A DNA stretch of 64,000 nt, taken from Pseudohalioglobus sediminis. Its GTDB lineage: Bacteria > Pseudomonadota > Gammaproteobacteria > Pseudomonadales > Halieaceae. Positions 35,552 through 46,717 of this stretch are shown piece after piece. Both the position numbers and the translations under genes were made by a program. The stretch's first letter is position 1. The number at the start of each line of letters is the position of its first letter. The stretch lies in the NCBI RefSeq assembly GCF_008370495.1, contig NZ_VTUX01000007.1, positions 186,001 to 250,000 of the forward strand. The letters are read 5' to 3'. The notes under the pieces are model-generated. The model was not told the DNA's origin, did no database searches, and saw only the letters and a program-made list of their open reading frames with translations.

Positions 35552-36484
35552 ATGTGGCGATTTATCGGCATCCGCCTGTTACAGGCAATTCCCGTGATCC
35601 TGGTCGTGATCACGGTGACCTTTTTCCTGGTGCGTGTCGCCCCGGGTGGCCCCTTCTCCGCGGAAAAGGCGGTGCTACCGGAGGTCAAGGCAGCGCTGGA
35701 AGCGCAGTATCGGCTGGACCTGCCACTGTTTCAGCAGTATGTCGCCTACCTTGGTGACCTGGCCCAGGGCGAATTCGGGCCCTCGTTCAAGTATCCCGGG
35801 CGCAGCGTGAACGAACTGATTGGTGCCGGCCTGCCGGTGACGGCTGAACTCGGGCTCTATGCACTACTGGTCGCGGTTGTCATCGGCGGCATCGCCGGCG
35901 TGATCGCCGCCCTGAAACCGAATACGGCACAGGACTACATACCGATGACAGCGGCGATGATCGGCATCTGCATGCCCTCCTTCCTGCTGGGGCCGCTGCT
36001 GGTGCTGGTATTCGGTATCTACCTGGACTGGCTGCCGGTATCCGGCTGGGGTGACATACCCGGCGACAAGATACTCCCCGCCATCACCCTGGGTTCCGCC
36101 TACGCTGCCTATATCGCGCGCCTGTCCCGTGCCGGCATGCTGGAAGTGATGTCACAGGACTATATCCGCACCGCCCGCGCCAAGGGCCTGCCCGAGTGGC
36201 AGGTAGTGGTGAAGCACGGTTTGCGTGGCGGCCTGATTCCGGTGGTGGCCTTCCTCGGGCCCGCCTTCGCCGGCCTGCTGGCAGGTTCCTTCGTGGTGGA
36301 AACCATCTTCCAGATTCCCGGGCTGGGGCGCTTCTACGTGCAGGCCGCTTTCAACCGCGACTACACCATGATCCTCGGTACCACCGTGTTCCTCTCCACC
36401 CTGATTGTCCTGTTCAACCTGTTGTCGGACATCCTTGCGGCGTGGATGAACCCGCGCCTGCGCGCCCAGTTCGGGGAGAATTGA
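35552..36484 (+). CDS. peptide ABC transporter permease (OppB-type)
   Basis: 310 residues with six hydrophobic segments; the N-terminus (WRFIGIRLLQAIPVILVVIT) and the EAA-like loop in YIRTARAKGLPEWQVVVKHG are characteristic. Translocates oligopeptides across the inner membrane with its partner permease. The next gene starts 2 bp after its stop region. Confidence 0.93.
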   Translation: MWRFIGIRLLQAIPVILVVITVTFFLVRVAPGGPFSAEKAVLPEVKAALEAQYRLDLPLFQQYVAYLGDLAQGEFGPSFKYPGRSVNELIGAGLPVTAELGLYALLVAVVIGGIAGVIAALKPNTAQDYIPMTAAMIGICMPSFLLGPLLVLVFGIYLDWLPVSGWGDIPGDKILPAITLGSAYAAYIARLSRAGMLEVMSQDYIRTARAKGLPEWQVVVKHGLRGGLIPVVAFLGPAFAGLLAGSFVVETIFQIPGLGRFYVQAAFNRDYTMILGTTVFLSTLIVLFNLLSDILAAWMNPRLRAQFGEN

Positions 36485-36485
36485 G

Positions 36486-37372
36486 ATGACTACCGAAATC
36501 ATTACCGACATCGCCGAAGCGGAACAGGGCTCCTCCCTGTGGCACGACGCCTGGCTGCGCCTGCGCAAGAACCGCCTGGCCCTCGCCGGCGGCATCATCC
36601 TGGTCGCTTTCTCCATCATCGCCCTGCTGACGCCCTGGATCGCGCCCTACGCCTACGACGCCCAGAACCTGGACCTGGGTGCCACGCCGCCTTCGGCGCA
36701 ACACTGGTTGGGCACCGACATCTTCGGCCGCGACCTGCTCACACAGATCATGTATGGCGGCCGCGTATCGCTGGCTGTGGGCCTGATCGCCACTTCGGTG
36801 GCGCTGCTGATCGGCGTCACCTGGGGCGCCGTGGCCGGCTACGTCGGCGGCAAGGTGGATGCGGTGATGATGCGCCTGGTGGACATCATGTACGCCCTGC
36901 CCTTCATGATTTTCATCGTGCTGCTGATGGTGGTATTCGGGCGCAACATCCTGTTGCTGTTCCTCGCCATTGGCGCGGTGGAGTGGCTAACCATGGCCCG
37001 CATCATGCGCAGCCAGGTGCAGCAGTTGCGCCAGCAGGAATTCGTGGAGGCGGCCATCTCCCTGGGCCTGCCTCCCGGGACCATCATTCGCCGGCACCTG
37101 ATTCCCAATGCCCTGGGGCCGATCATCGTCTACACCACGCTGACCATTCCCTCGGTGATGCTGCTGGAGGCGTTCCTGAGCTTCCTCGGCCTCGGCATCC
37201 AGCCGCCGCAAACCTCCTGGGGCCTGCTGATTTCCTACGGCGCCGAGACCATGGAAGAATTCCCCTGGCTGCTGATTTTCCCCGGCCTGGCCCTGACCAT
37301 CACCCTGTTCTCGCTGAATTTCCTCGGTGACGGATTGCGCGACGCACTGGACGTGCGCAGGAGTAAAGACTG

Positions 37373-37373
<1 letters not shown>
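36486..37373 (+). CDS. peptide ABC transporter permease (OppC-type)
   Basis: 295 residues. Typical OppC start (WHDAWLRLRKNRLALAGG) followed by a periplasmic segment with HWLGTDIFGRDLLTQ, five more hydrophobic segments, and the coupling loop QEFVEAAISLGLPPGTIIRR. Partner of the OppB-type protein. Its stop shares one base with the next start (TGATG). Confidence 0.93.
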
Positions 37374-38962
<1,589 letters not shown>

Positions 38963-38981
38963 AGCTCTCTGGCGACGCGAC

Positions 38982-39278
38982 ATGTACGCGGTGATTTTTC
39001 GCGCCCGCGTCGCGCAGCTGGATGATGCCTACGCAAGTATGGCCGCGCAGCTGCGCCAGCTGGCGCTGGACAGCCACGGCTGCCGGGAATTCCGCAGCTG
39101 GTTGCAGGGCGACGAGGAAGTCGCCATTTCTTATTGGGACGACCTGGACAGTATCGCCGCCTGGAAGCGCCACCCGCTGCACCGACAGGCCCAGGAGGCG
39201 GGTAAGACCAGGTGGTACCGGTCCTATTCAGTCGACGTAGTCGAGGTAGTGCGGCATTACGACCATGCCCAGCCCTGA
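38982..39278 (+). CDS. antibiotic biosynthesis monooxygenase (ABM) domain protein
   Basis: 98 residues with the ABM dimeric alpha-beta barrel pattern: YAVIFRARVAQLDDAYASMA then CREFRSWLQGDEEVAISYWD and DLDSIAAWKRHPLHRQAQE. Members include heme-degrading and quinone-forming enzymes, plus many of unknown role. It starts 19 bp after the ATPase and its stop overlaps the start of the phosphatase gene by 14 bp, so it probably belongs to the peptide operon. Confidence 0.8.
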   Translation: MYAVIFRARVAQLDDAYASMAAQLRQLALDSHGCREFRSWLQGDEEVAISYWDDLDSIAAWKRHPLHRQAQEAGKTRWYRSYSVDVVEVVRHYDHAQP

Positions 39279-40083
39279 TCACCACCGCGTAATCCAGCTC
39301 ATCCGCGAGGCGGCCAGCGAGGACATCATGCCGCTGTGGCGCAACCTGCAGGATCACCAGGTCGAGGAGAAGCGCCGTCACGACGTGGTTACCGAAGCCG
39401 ATCACGCCTGCGAGGAACGCCTGAGCCGCGAACTGGCGGCGCTGCTGCCCGGTTCACTGGTTGTCGGCGAGGAGGCCGTACACGCCGACCCGGGTGTGCT
39501 GGCGGCGCTGGATTCCGTGCGCCCGGTCTGGGTCATAGACCCCCTGGACGGCACCAATAACTTTGCCGCCGGCTTTGGTCCCTTCGCGGTAATGGTCTGC
39601 CTGGTACAACAGGGATCAACGCTGGCGGCCTGGATCTACGACCCACTGGCTGACTCCATGCTCGCGGCCGATTCCGGCGCGGGCGCTTACCTGGACGGTG
39701 AAAGACTGGAACTGCAGGCTTTTGACGGTGACGTGTGCGACATAAACGGCGCCCTTTCCACACGCTACCTGGCCGAGCACCTCAAGCCCGATGCGGAACG
39801 CGGCGCGGCGCAACTCGGTATCACCCGGGCCAGCGGCTGCGCCGGTTACGACTATCGCGCATTGGCAACCGGCGTTTACCAGTTCGCGTTCTACTACCGC
39901 ACCCTGATATGGGATCACGCCCCGGGTGTGCTGATCTGCACCGAGGCGGGAGCGCGGGCGGGCCGTTTCGACGGCCGGCCGTACCGCCCGAATTCAGGCG
40001 ATGTCGGCCTGCTCACTGCCGCGGATACGCAGACCTGGCGCACCGCTCGCGACCTGTTGGTGCCATCCGCCGGCGCAGCATAA
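39265..40083 (+). CDS. inositol monophosphatase family protein
   Basis: 272 residues with all metal-binding motifs of the family: DVVTEADHACEERL, VVGEEAV, WVIDPLDGTNNF and, near the C-terminus, IWDHAPGVLICTEAGA. Mg2+-dependent removal of phosphate from inositol phosphates, histidinol phosphate or similar small molecules; the exact substrate cannot be told. Translation is coupled to the ABM gene by a 14-bp overlap. Converges on the acyl-CoA ligase gene. Confidence 0.88.
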   Translation: MPSPDHHRVIQLIREAASEDIMPLWRNLQDHQVEEKRRHDVVTEADHACEERLSRELAALLPGSLVVGEEAVHADPGVLAALDSVRPVWVIDPLDGTNNFAAGFGPFAVMVCLVQQGSTLAAWIYDPLADSMLAADSGAGAYLDGERLELQAFDGDVCDINGALSTRYLAEHLKPDAERGAAQLGITRASGCAGYDYRALATGVYQFAFYYRTLIWDHAPGVLICTEAGARAGRFDGRPYRPNSGDVGLLTAADTQTWRTARDLLVPSAGAA

Positions 40084-40106
40084 TCCCGTCGCACGCGCTG
40101 GTGTAA

Positions 40107-41723
40107 TCAGTCGAGGTGGCGCTGGCGCAGCGCCAGCTTGTTGAGCTTGCCGGTGGCGGTCAGCGGAATGTCCTCCACAAACACTACCTCGTCAGGCAGC
40201 CACCACCTCGCGACCTTGTCAGCGAGAAAATCGATGATCTCGGCCTTGCCGGATTCGCGCCCCGGCTTGAGTTTAACGATAAGCAACGGCCGCTCCTCCC
40301 ATTTCGGGTGCGGCATCCCGATCACCGCGGCCAGGTCCACATCAGGGTGCGCCATGGCGGCGTTTTCCAGGTCCACGGAACTGATCCACTCTCCGCCCGA
40401 CTTGATCACATCCTTGGCGCGATCGGTGATCTTCATAAAACCGTACTCATCGATCGTGGCAACGTCGCCGGTGTCGAACCAACCCTGCTCGTCCACTGCC
40501 GGCTCATCGGCGAGATAGTAGCGCTCTACCACCCAGGGGCCGCGGACCAGCAGTCGGCCAAAGGCCTCGCCGTCATGCGGCAGTTCATTGCCCTTGTCAT
40601 CGACGATCTGCATTTCCACGCCAAATGGTGGACGACCCTGCTTCAGGCGTTGCTGTAGCTGTTTTTCCGCGTCCCATTCGGTCATCGCTGGCGTCAAGCG
40701 ACACACGGAACCCAGCGGGCTCATCTCGGTCATGCCCCAGGCGTGAATCACCGTCACTCCGTACTCGCGATCAAACACCTCCATCATGCTGCGCGGCACC
40801 GCTGAGCCACCGATTACCACCTCGCTCAGGTGGGGCAGCTCGCGGCCGGTTTCTTTCAGGTAGGCGAGCAACAGGTTCCACACGGTGGGCACCGCCGCTG
40901 AGAAACTGACCCGCTCGCCGTCCAGCAATTCCCAGATACTGGCGCCGTCCAGGCGCGAGCCGGGCAACACCAGGCGGGAGCCGGTCATGGGGGCGCTGTA
41001 GGCGATACCCCAGCTGTTGGCATGAAACATGGGCACCACCATCAGCACCGACTGCGCCGTGGACAGATTCATGGAATCCGGCTGCGCGGCGCTTATCGCA
41101 TGCGCCAGGTTGGAGGCGTGTGTATAGGCCACGCCCTTGGGATTTCCCGTGGTACCGGAGGTGTAGCACAGGGAGGACAGGGTATCCTGCGGGAAACCGG
41201 GCCAGTTCATCTCTGCACTGTGACCTGCCACCAGTTCCTCGTAACAGTACACCTGCTGCGGGACGTCCAGTTGCGCCGGCATATGCTCGGCACTGGTCAT
41301 CACGATCAGTACTTCAACGCATTCAAGTCGATCGGCAATGCCCTGCACCACGGGCAATATGTCCAGGTCGACCATCAGGAAGCGATCCCCCGCGTGGCGG
41401 ATAATGTATTCGATCTGGTCGGCATAGAGTCTTGGATTGACCGTATGGCAGATGGCGCCCTGGCCGGCCACGGCGTACCAGGCCTCCAGGTGGCGATCGG
41501 TGTTCCAGGCCATGGTGCCAACTCTGTCCTGGAAGCCCAGCCCCAGCGCAGCGAGGGCATTGGCCAATTGGCAGGTTCGCCGGTAAACCTCGCCATAGCT
41601 GGAGCGGCGCAGGCTGCCGTCTTCCACAGCTCGGGTAATCACCTCGACATCCGCGTGATAGCTGGCCGCGTAGCGCAGCATGTCGATGAGGGTTCGCGAG
41701 TCTTCCTGCATGTAAGTGGTCAT
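40107..41723 (-). CDS. AMP-dependent acyl-CoA ligase (fatty acid type)
   Basis: 538 residues. Adenylation motifs: [16 protein letters not shown] (A3), [10 protein letters not shown] (A5), [20 protein letters not shown] (A7-A8) and C-terminal [15 protein letters not shown] with the catalytic Lys of A10. The N-terminal stretch ([20 protein letters not shown]) resembles medium/long-chain ligases such as those related to AlkK. It would activate fatty acids to CoA thioesters for degradation. Alone on the minus strand. Confidence 0.92.
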   Translation of the reverse strand: MTTYMQEDSRTLIDMLRYAASYHADVEVITRAVEDGSLRRSSYGEVYRRTCQLANALAALGLGFQDRVGTMAWNTDRHLEAWYAVAGQGAICHTVNPRLYADQIEYIIRHAGDRFLMVDLDILPVVQGIADRLECVEVLIVMTSAEHMPAQLDVPQQVYCYEELVAGHSAEMNWPGFPQDTLSSLCYTSGTTGNPKGVAYTHASNLAHAISAAQPDSMNLSTAQSVLMVVPMFHANSWGIAYSAPMTGSRLVLPGSRLDGASIWELLDGERVSFSAAVPTVWNLLLAYLKETGRELPHLSEVVIGGSAVPRSMMEVFDREYGVTVIHAWGMTEMSPLGSVCRLTPAMTEWDAEKQLQQRLKQGRPPFGVEMQIVDDKGNELPHDGEAFGRLLVRGPWVVERYYLADEPAVDEQGWFDTGDVATIDEYGFMKITDRAKDVIKSGGEWISSVDLENAAMAHPDVDLAAVIGMPHPKWEERPLLIVKLKPGRESGKAEIIDFLADKVARWWLPDEVVFVEDIPLTATGKLNKLALRQRHLD

Positions 41724-41847
41724 ATTATTGCTCCCTGTAAAATCCGTGCCCCGGACCGCTGGCCACCAATCGCCCCAGCCATCAACTTCGGGGACCGTGT
41801 ATTTATGCTATGTTCAAACCCTGAACCCACTCGCCAGGAAATCAAGC

Positions 41848-42528
41848 ATGAAAGGTTTGTATCAATTTGTTGCCGCTTTGGCTATCTGTTTGGCCACGCC
41901 ATCGGTGATGGCGGACAAACTCCCGGACACTACCCATGACGGCCTGGCGCGTGTGCCCGACACCAAAGTCGAGGCCGTCTATATGCGGCCGGGCGCAGAC
42001 CTCGGCGAGTACGACAAGATTGCGATGCTGGAGGCGTATGTCGCTTTCCGCAAGAACTGGCAGCGCGACCAGAACCGCCAGGCCATGACCCTCAGCGAGC
42101 GTATTTCAGACGAGGACATGCAAAAAATCCGGGATGCGCTGGCGCAGGAATTCGCCACGATTTTCGCCGATGAACTCGTTACCAAGGGCGGCCACACCCT
42201 GGTGAAAGAGGGCGGTGCGGGCGTGCTCATTCTGCGACCAGCCATCGTCAACCTGGACATCGCCGCGCCAGATACCATGTCAGCCGGCAGAAGCCGCAGC
42301 TACACCACCACATCCGGGCAGATGACACTTTACCTGGAGCTGTACGACGGTTTGACCGGCGACATTATCGCCCGCATTGTCGATCCGAAGGCGATTGACG
42401 ACGGCTTTATCCACTACACCAACCGGGTCACCAATAAAGCCGACGCAGATCGCATCCTGCGCCGCTGGGCGCGACTGCTGAATGAGCACCTGGCAGAAGT
42501 CAAAAGCCAGGATGGTAAAGACGGCTGA
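41848..42528 (+). CDS. DUF3313-like secreted protein
   Basis: 226 residues. Signal peptide (GLYQFVAALAICLATPSVMA). EYDKIAMLEAYVAFRKNWQR and then RPAIVNLDIAAPDTMSAGRS followed by MTLYLELYDGLTGDIIAR are the blocks by which I place it in this family of periplasmic proteins or lipoproteins of unknown function; there is no lipobox Cys here. Divergent from the acyl-CoA ligase with 124 bp between starts, and followed by a glyoxalase-like remnant. Confidence 0.75.
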   Translation: MKGLYQFVAALAICLATPSVMADKLPDTTHDGLARVPDTKVEAVYMRPGADLGEYDKIAMLEAYVAFRKNWQRDQNRQAMTLSERISDEDMQKIRDALAQEFATIFADELVTKGGHTLVKEGGAGVLILRPAIVNLDIAAPDTMSAGRSRSYTTTSGQMTLYLELYDGLTGDIIARIVDPKAIDDGFIHYTNRVTNKADADRILRRWARLLNEHLAEVKSQDGKDG

Positions 42529-42550
42529 GCGCGAACCCGCTGCAGCGGTT

Positions 42551-42631
42551 TTCACACCGGGATATTATTCCACCCTGTTCGAGGACCCTGTCGGCATCCG
42601 CATCAAGGTGAATTTCGTGCCCGTAAAGGGC
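42551..42631 (+). pseudogene. C-terminal remnant of a VOC/glyoxalase family protein
   Basis: Reads FTPGYYSTLFEDPVGIRIKV then NFVPVKG. The pattern Y-Y-x-x-x-F-E-D-P-x-G-I-R-x-E/K-V-N-F-V-P is the last strand of vicinal oxygen chelate proteins and would contain one metal-binding Glu position. No start codon, no upstream domain, and the frame runs on into unrelated sequence. A small decayed gene end. Confidence 0.6.
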
Positions 42632-42680
42632 ACCCGGAAAACAGCACCTCCTGACACCAAAACCCTGAGGAATCTGCATC

Positions 42681-43724
42681 GTGTTACGCCTGACCCTTGG
42701 CTTCCTTGCCGGCGCGGCCCTGACGGCCGTGCTATACACCGTACTGCCACTATTCAGTTCGCCGCCGCCATCGCCGCTGATCAGCGAGGCTGCACAACAG
42801 TCGATGGCCCGCGTGCGCGAAGACCTCGCGCCGCATATGGGAGCGTACCTCAGCGGAGACGTACCCGAGCAACGCGCCATTCTCGATGAGCACTTTTATG
42901 CGCCGCGTATCGCGATTGCCAGACAGCGTTATCCGGTGACGGAAACGCCGCTGGAGATCAATGGCGTTTACACCGAGGTATTCACCCCGGCCGGGGGCAT
43001 TTCCCCGGCTAATGCCGGGCGCGTACTGATCAACCTGCACGGCGGCGCGTTTACCTATGGCGCCCGCAGCGGCGGGCGACTGGAATCGATACCGGTGGCC
43101 GCGACCGCTGGCATGAAGGTCATCAGTGTCGACTACCGGCAGGGGCCGGAGCACCGTTTCCCGGCGGCCAGTGAAGACGTGGCCACCGTGTACCGACACC
43201 TGTTGCAGACCTACGCGCCAGAGAATATCGGTATCTTCGGCTGCTCTGCGGGAGGCCTGCTCACCGCCCAGTCGGTGGCCTGGTTCGACGCCAACGACCT
43301 GCCGCAACCCGGAGCCATCGGCATCTTCTGTTCCGGGGCGGGCCAGTATGGCACCGGGGACGCCGCCGTGATCACCAGGGCCTTTGGCACCGCGCTGGGC
43401 GAGGATGGCGAGGTGGCCTATTTTGAGGGCCAGGATCTCGGTGACCCGCTGGTGCTACCGCAGGATCACCCGGCCCTGCTGGCACGTTTTCCGCCCACAC
43501 TGCTGATAACCAGCACACGGGACGGCGCCCTGAGCACGGCTGCCATAACCCACCAGCGCCTGGTGGGCGCGGGCGTTCGTGCCAACCTGCACGTTTATGA
43601 GGGTTTACACCACTTTTTCTTTGCCGACACCGACCTGCCCGAGTCCGAACACCTGTTCCAGGTGATCGCGCGCTTCTTCGACAGCGAACTGGGAGGCGGC
43701 GGCAACACTGGTGTCGCACCGTGA
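42681..43724 (+). CDS. alpha/beta hydrolase, hormone-sensitive lipase-type esterase
   Basis: 347 residues. Oxyanion-hole HGGAFTYGARSGGR and nucleophile elbow GIFGCSAGGLL put it in the HSL (family IV) esterases; the acid is probably in TRDGALS and the catalytic His in GLHHFFF. The first 25 residues are hydrophobic (RLTLGFLAGAALTAVLYTVL), a signal sequence or membrane anchor, so it acts at the inner membrane or in the periplasm. Start GTG at 42681, with CTGAGGA about 15 bp upstream. Cleaves short acyl esters. Confidence 0.88.
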   Translation: MLRLTLGFLAGAALTAVLYTVLPLFSSPPPSPLISEAAQQSMARVREDLAPHMGAYLSGDVPEQRAILDEHFYAPRIAIARQRYPVTETPLEINGVYTEVFTPAGGISPANAGRVLINLHGGAFTYGARSGGRLESIPVAATAGMKVISVDYRQGPEHRFPAASEDVATVYRHLLQTYAPENIGIFGCSAGGLLTAQSVAWFDANDLPQPGAIGIFCSGAGQYGTGDAAVITRAFGTALGEDGEVAYFEGQDLGDPLVLPQDHPALLARFPPTLLITSTRDGALSTAAITHQRLVGAGVRANLHVYEGLHHFFFADTDLPESEHLFQVIARFFDSELGGGGNTGVAP

Positions 43725-43771
43725 AACGTCGCACACTATCGCGCAGGCAATAGAAACAAGGAACTGAAGCA

Positions 43772-44632
43772 GTGGACCTGAGCAACAAGCACGTGGTCAT
43801 TACCGGCCCGACCTCTGGCATAGGGCTCAGCGCAGCCCGGGAACTGGCCGGGCGCGGCGCACAGCTGACCCTGTTGTGTCGCAATCCCGACAAGGCCAAC
43901 GCGCTGGCGGAAGGCATCGTCGCCGACGGTGGTCACGCTCCCGACCAGGTGCCAATGGACATGAGTCGTCTCGACAGCGTGCGCGCAGCGGGCGCGGCGG
44001 TACTCGAACTTGGCCGTCCGGTGGACGTACTGCTGAACAATGCGGGCCTTATCAATACCCGGCGCGTGGAAACGGAAGACGGCTTTGAGGAAACGCTGGC
44101 GGTAAACCACTTCGCGCCTTTCCTGCTCACCGGGCTGCTGCTGCCTGCGATCCTCGACGCCGCCCCGGGTGCACGTATCGTCAACGTCGCTTCGGATGCG
44201 CACAGCTTCGTCAAAGGCATGGATTTCGATGATATGCAGGCGCAGCAGCGCTACAAGACGTTTCCGGTGTACGGGCGTTCAAAACTGGCCAATATCCTCT
44301 TTACCCGCAGCCTGGCTGCACGCCTGCAGGGCCGGGGCGTCACCGTGAATTGCCTGCACCCGGGCGCCGTGTCCACCAATATCGGCAAGCAGAACGGCGG
44401 CCTTACTGCCGACGTCATTCACTGGCTGTTGAAACCCTTCTTCCGTAATGCCGACAAGGGCGCGGAAACCTCGGTGTACCTGTGCACCAGCGACGAGGTC
44501 GCCAACATCAGTGGCGCCTACTTCCAGGACTGCAAGCGCATCCCCGCGAAGCCCTGGGCAGAGGATGACGCCGCCGCCCAGCGCCTGTGGGAATACACCG
44601 AGGAGTGCGTCGGGTTTCGCTACCCCGAATAA
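43772..44632 (+). CDS. short-chain dehydrogenase/reductase
   Basis: 286 residues. Cofactor motif TGPTSGIGLSAARELAGRG, NNAG, and catalytic YGRSKLAN with Ser upstream (NVASDAHS). It is closest in pattern to the retinol dehydrogenase/WW-oxidoreductase-like group, with the long C-terminal part LKPFFRNADKGAETSVYLCT. Substrate not known. Start GTG at 43772 with AAGGA before it; 47 bp after the esterase, so they may be one operon. Confidence 0.87.
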   Translation: MDLSNKHVVITGPTSGIGLSAARELAGRGAQLTLLCRNPDKANALAEGIVADGGHAPDQVPMDMSRLDSVRAAGAAVLELGRPVDVLLNNAGLINTRRVETEDGFEETLAVNHFAPFLLTGLLLPAILDAAPGARIVNVASDAHSFVKGMDFDDMQAQQRYKTFPVYGRSKLANILFTRSLAARLQGRGVTVNCLHPGAVSTNIGKQNGGLTADVIHWLLKPFFRNADKGAETSVYLCTSDEVANISGAYFQDCKRIPAKPWAEDDAAAQRLWEYTEECVGFRYPE

Positions 44633-44650
44633 GCTGCCACATCGAGCCTG

Positions 44651-46471
44651 CTACCAGGCCGCTACCGTGCCGTCCTTGCGCATCTCCGTGGCGCCGGCAT
44701 AGCTGCCTTTTTCGCGGTCAAGCCTGATCGCCTGGTAGCCGCCAAAGCGCACGCCGCTGTCGTCTATCTCCACCTTGTGACCCATTGCGCGCAAGCGCTC
44801 TACAGTGTCGGCGGACACCCCCGGCTCGAGGTACAAAACGCCCAGGGGGTCCTTGTCGATACCCGTGGGCTGGCGCCCCCCGTCATGCATGAACCGGGCG
44901 GCATCGCCCGCTTCCTGTACGTTCATACCGAAGTCCAGCATGTTTACCAGTATCTGCACATGGCCCTGGGGCTGCATGCCTCCGCCCATCAGCCCGAAGC
45001 TCATAACCGGTTCGCCGTCCTTCATCAAGAAGGCCGGGATGATCGTGTGAAACGGGCGTTTGCCGGGCTCGTACACATTGGCATGGCCAGGTTCCAGTGA
45101 GAAAAGTTCGCCACGGTCCTGCAACATGAACCCCAATCCGTCCGGCACCATGCCGGAGCCCATGCCCCGGTAATTGGACTGGATCAGTGACACCATCATG
45201 CCGTTCTCGTCGGCCACGGTGAGATAGGTGGTATCCCCTTCGCCTTCCAGTTTGGGCTCGCCCGGACCAACGTCGGCGGTCACCTGCGACGGGTCGATCA
45301 GGGCGAAGCGTTGTTTACCGTAGTCGTCCGCGAGCAGACCATCCACCGGTATGTCGGCAAAGTCCGGGTCGGCGTAGAAGCGCGCCATATCCTCAAACGC
45401 GAGACGCTTGGCTTCCACCATGTAGTGAAAAACCTCGGCGGAACCGCGTGACCACTGCGCCAGATCGACGTTCTTGAGGATGGAGAGCATCTGCAGGGCA
45501 GCGAAACCCTGCCCGTTGGGGGGCAGTTCGTAGAGGTCATAGCCGCGGTAGCGCACACTGCGGGGGCTCACCCACTCGCCGCGGTGTTCGGCGAAGTCCC
45601 GGTAGGCCAGCCCGCCCTCCATGGGCGCAAAATAGTCGGCCATGCTGCGGGCCAGGTCACCGCGATAAAACGCGTCCCTGCCGTCCAGGGCAATGGCTTC
45701 GAGTGTCGCTGCCAGGTCCGGGTTGGCGAATATGTCGCCCGCCTCCGGTACGCTGCCCCCCTTGAACCAGGTGTCCCGGATATTGTCGAGGTGCGGGCTA
45801 TCGGCGTATTTCTCGGAGAAAAACGCCCAGGAACGGTCCAGGTAATAAGCGATCACAGGCGTGACCGGGAAGCCTTCGCGCGCGTAGTCGATGGTCGGCG
45901 CCAGCACCTGGTTCATGGGCAAGCGGCCGAAACGCTCGTGAATCGCAAACCAGCCATCAACGGTACCCGGCACCGAGACCGACAAGGGACCGTGGGAGGG
46001 GATGCCCTCGTGGTCTTGCGGCAGTTCGCCGCGCGCCTTCATGGCGTCTATACGCGACTGCAACTCGGCCAGGCTCTGCCCCATGGGCGAACGGCCGGAG
46101 CCGTTATAGCCATAGAGCTGTTTGCTCTTCGGGTCCCAGACAATGACGAAAATGTCACCGCCAATGCCGTTACCGGTGGGCTCCATCAGGCCCAGGGCAG
46201 CGTTGGCAGCAATCGCCGCATCAACAGCGGAGCCGCCTTCCTTGAGGATATCCAGCGCCACCTGCGAAGCCAGCGGGTGCGCTGTCGCAGCCATACCGCG
46301 GCTGCCGTAGACAGGACTGCGCGACCACTTGGCACCTACCGGCCTGCCGCCGGCACCCAGTTCAGCGCTCACGTCGCTCACCTCCTCCTGTTGCGTTTCT
46401 GTTGCGGCACACGCCTGCAGCAGACTCAGCAATGCGGCCAGCCCCAGTATCTTGCATAGTAGTCTCATCAT
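44651..46471 (-). CDS. gamma-glutamyltransferase family protein (lipoprotein)
   Basis: 606 residues. Lipoprotein signal (LLCKILGLAALLSLLQACAA) with Cys. GGT layout: ATAHPLASQVALDILKEGGS and GGSAVDAAIAANA-type N-terminal region, substrate loop NGSGRSPM, autocleavage site before DTTYLTVADENGMMVSLIQS where the Thr becomes the nucleophile, and GLMGGGMQPQGHVQI. The precursor cuts itself into two chains and transfers or removes gamma-glutamyl groups, for example from glutathione, outside the cytoplasm. Start at 46471 or 46468 (two adjacent ATGs). Confidence 0.92.
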   Translation of the reverse strand: MMRLLCKILGLAALLSLLQACAATETQQEEVSDVSAELGAGGRPVGAKWSRSPVYGSRGMAATAHPLASQVALDILKEGGSAVDAAIAANAALGLMEPTGNGIGGDIFVIVWDPKSKQLYGYNGSGRSPMGQSLAELQSRIDAMKARGELPQDHEGIPSHGPLSVSVPGTVDGWFAIHERFGRLPMNQVLAPTIDYAREGFPVTPVIAYYLDRSWAFFSEKYADSPHLDNIRDTWFKGGSVPEAGDIFANPDLAATLEAIALDGRDAFYRGDLARSMADYFAPMEGGLAYRDFAEHRGEWVSPRSVRYRGYDLYELPPNGQGFAALQMLSILKNVDLAQWSRGSAEVFHYMVEAKRLAFEDMARFYADPDFADIPVDGLLADDYGKQRFALIDPSQVTADVGPGEPKLEGEGDTTYLTVADENGMMVSLIQSNYRGMGSGMVPDGLGFMLQDRGELFSLEPGHANVYEPGKRPFHTIIPAFLMKDGEPVMSFGLMGGGMQPQGHVQILVNMLDFGMNVQEAGDAARFMHDGGRQPTGIDKDPLGVLYLEPGVSADTVERLRAMGHKVEIDDSGVRFGGYQAIRLDREKGSYAGATEMRKDGTVAAW

Positions 46472-46717
46472 CAGTCCGTCGTAAGCAGAAAAAGCAGGCG
46501 TTATCATAGCCCACCTGTGCTTACGCGCCGAGCCCGGCGCCAGACCACCTCCCACCGGACGGGGCAGGCGCAGAGTTACCTGGCGCGCCCCCGCAGGAGA
46601 AATCCGGACACCAGGGCCTGGCTGATCGAAAAATCCAGCCCCAACCGAGCGCTGGCGTCATTGCCGACAGGCCCAATTGCGGCACAATAAGCCGTTGTCA
46701 TTATCGTGGAGACGGAT

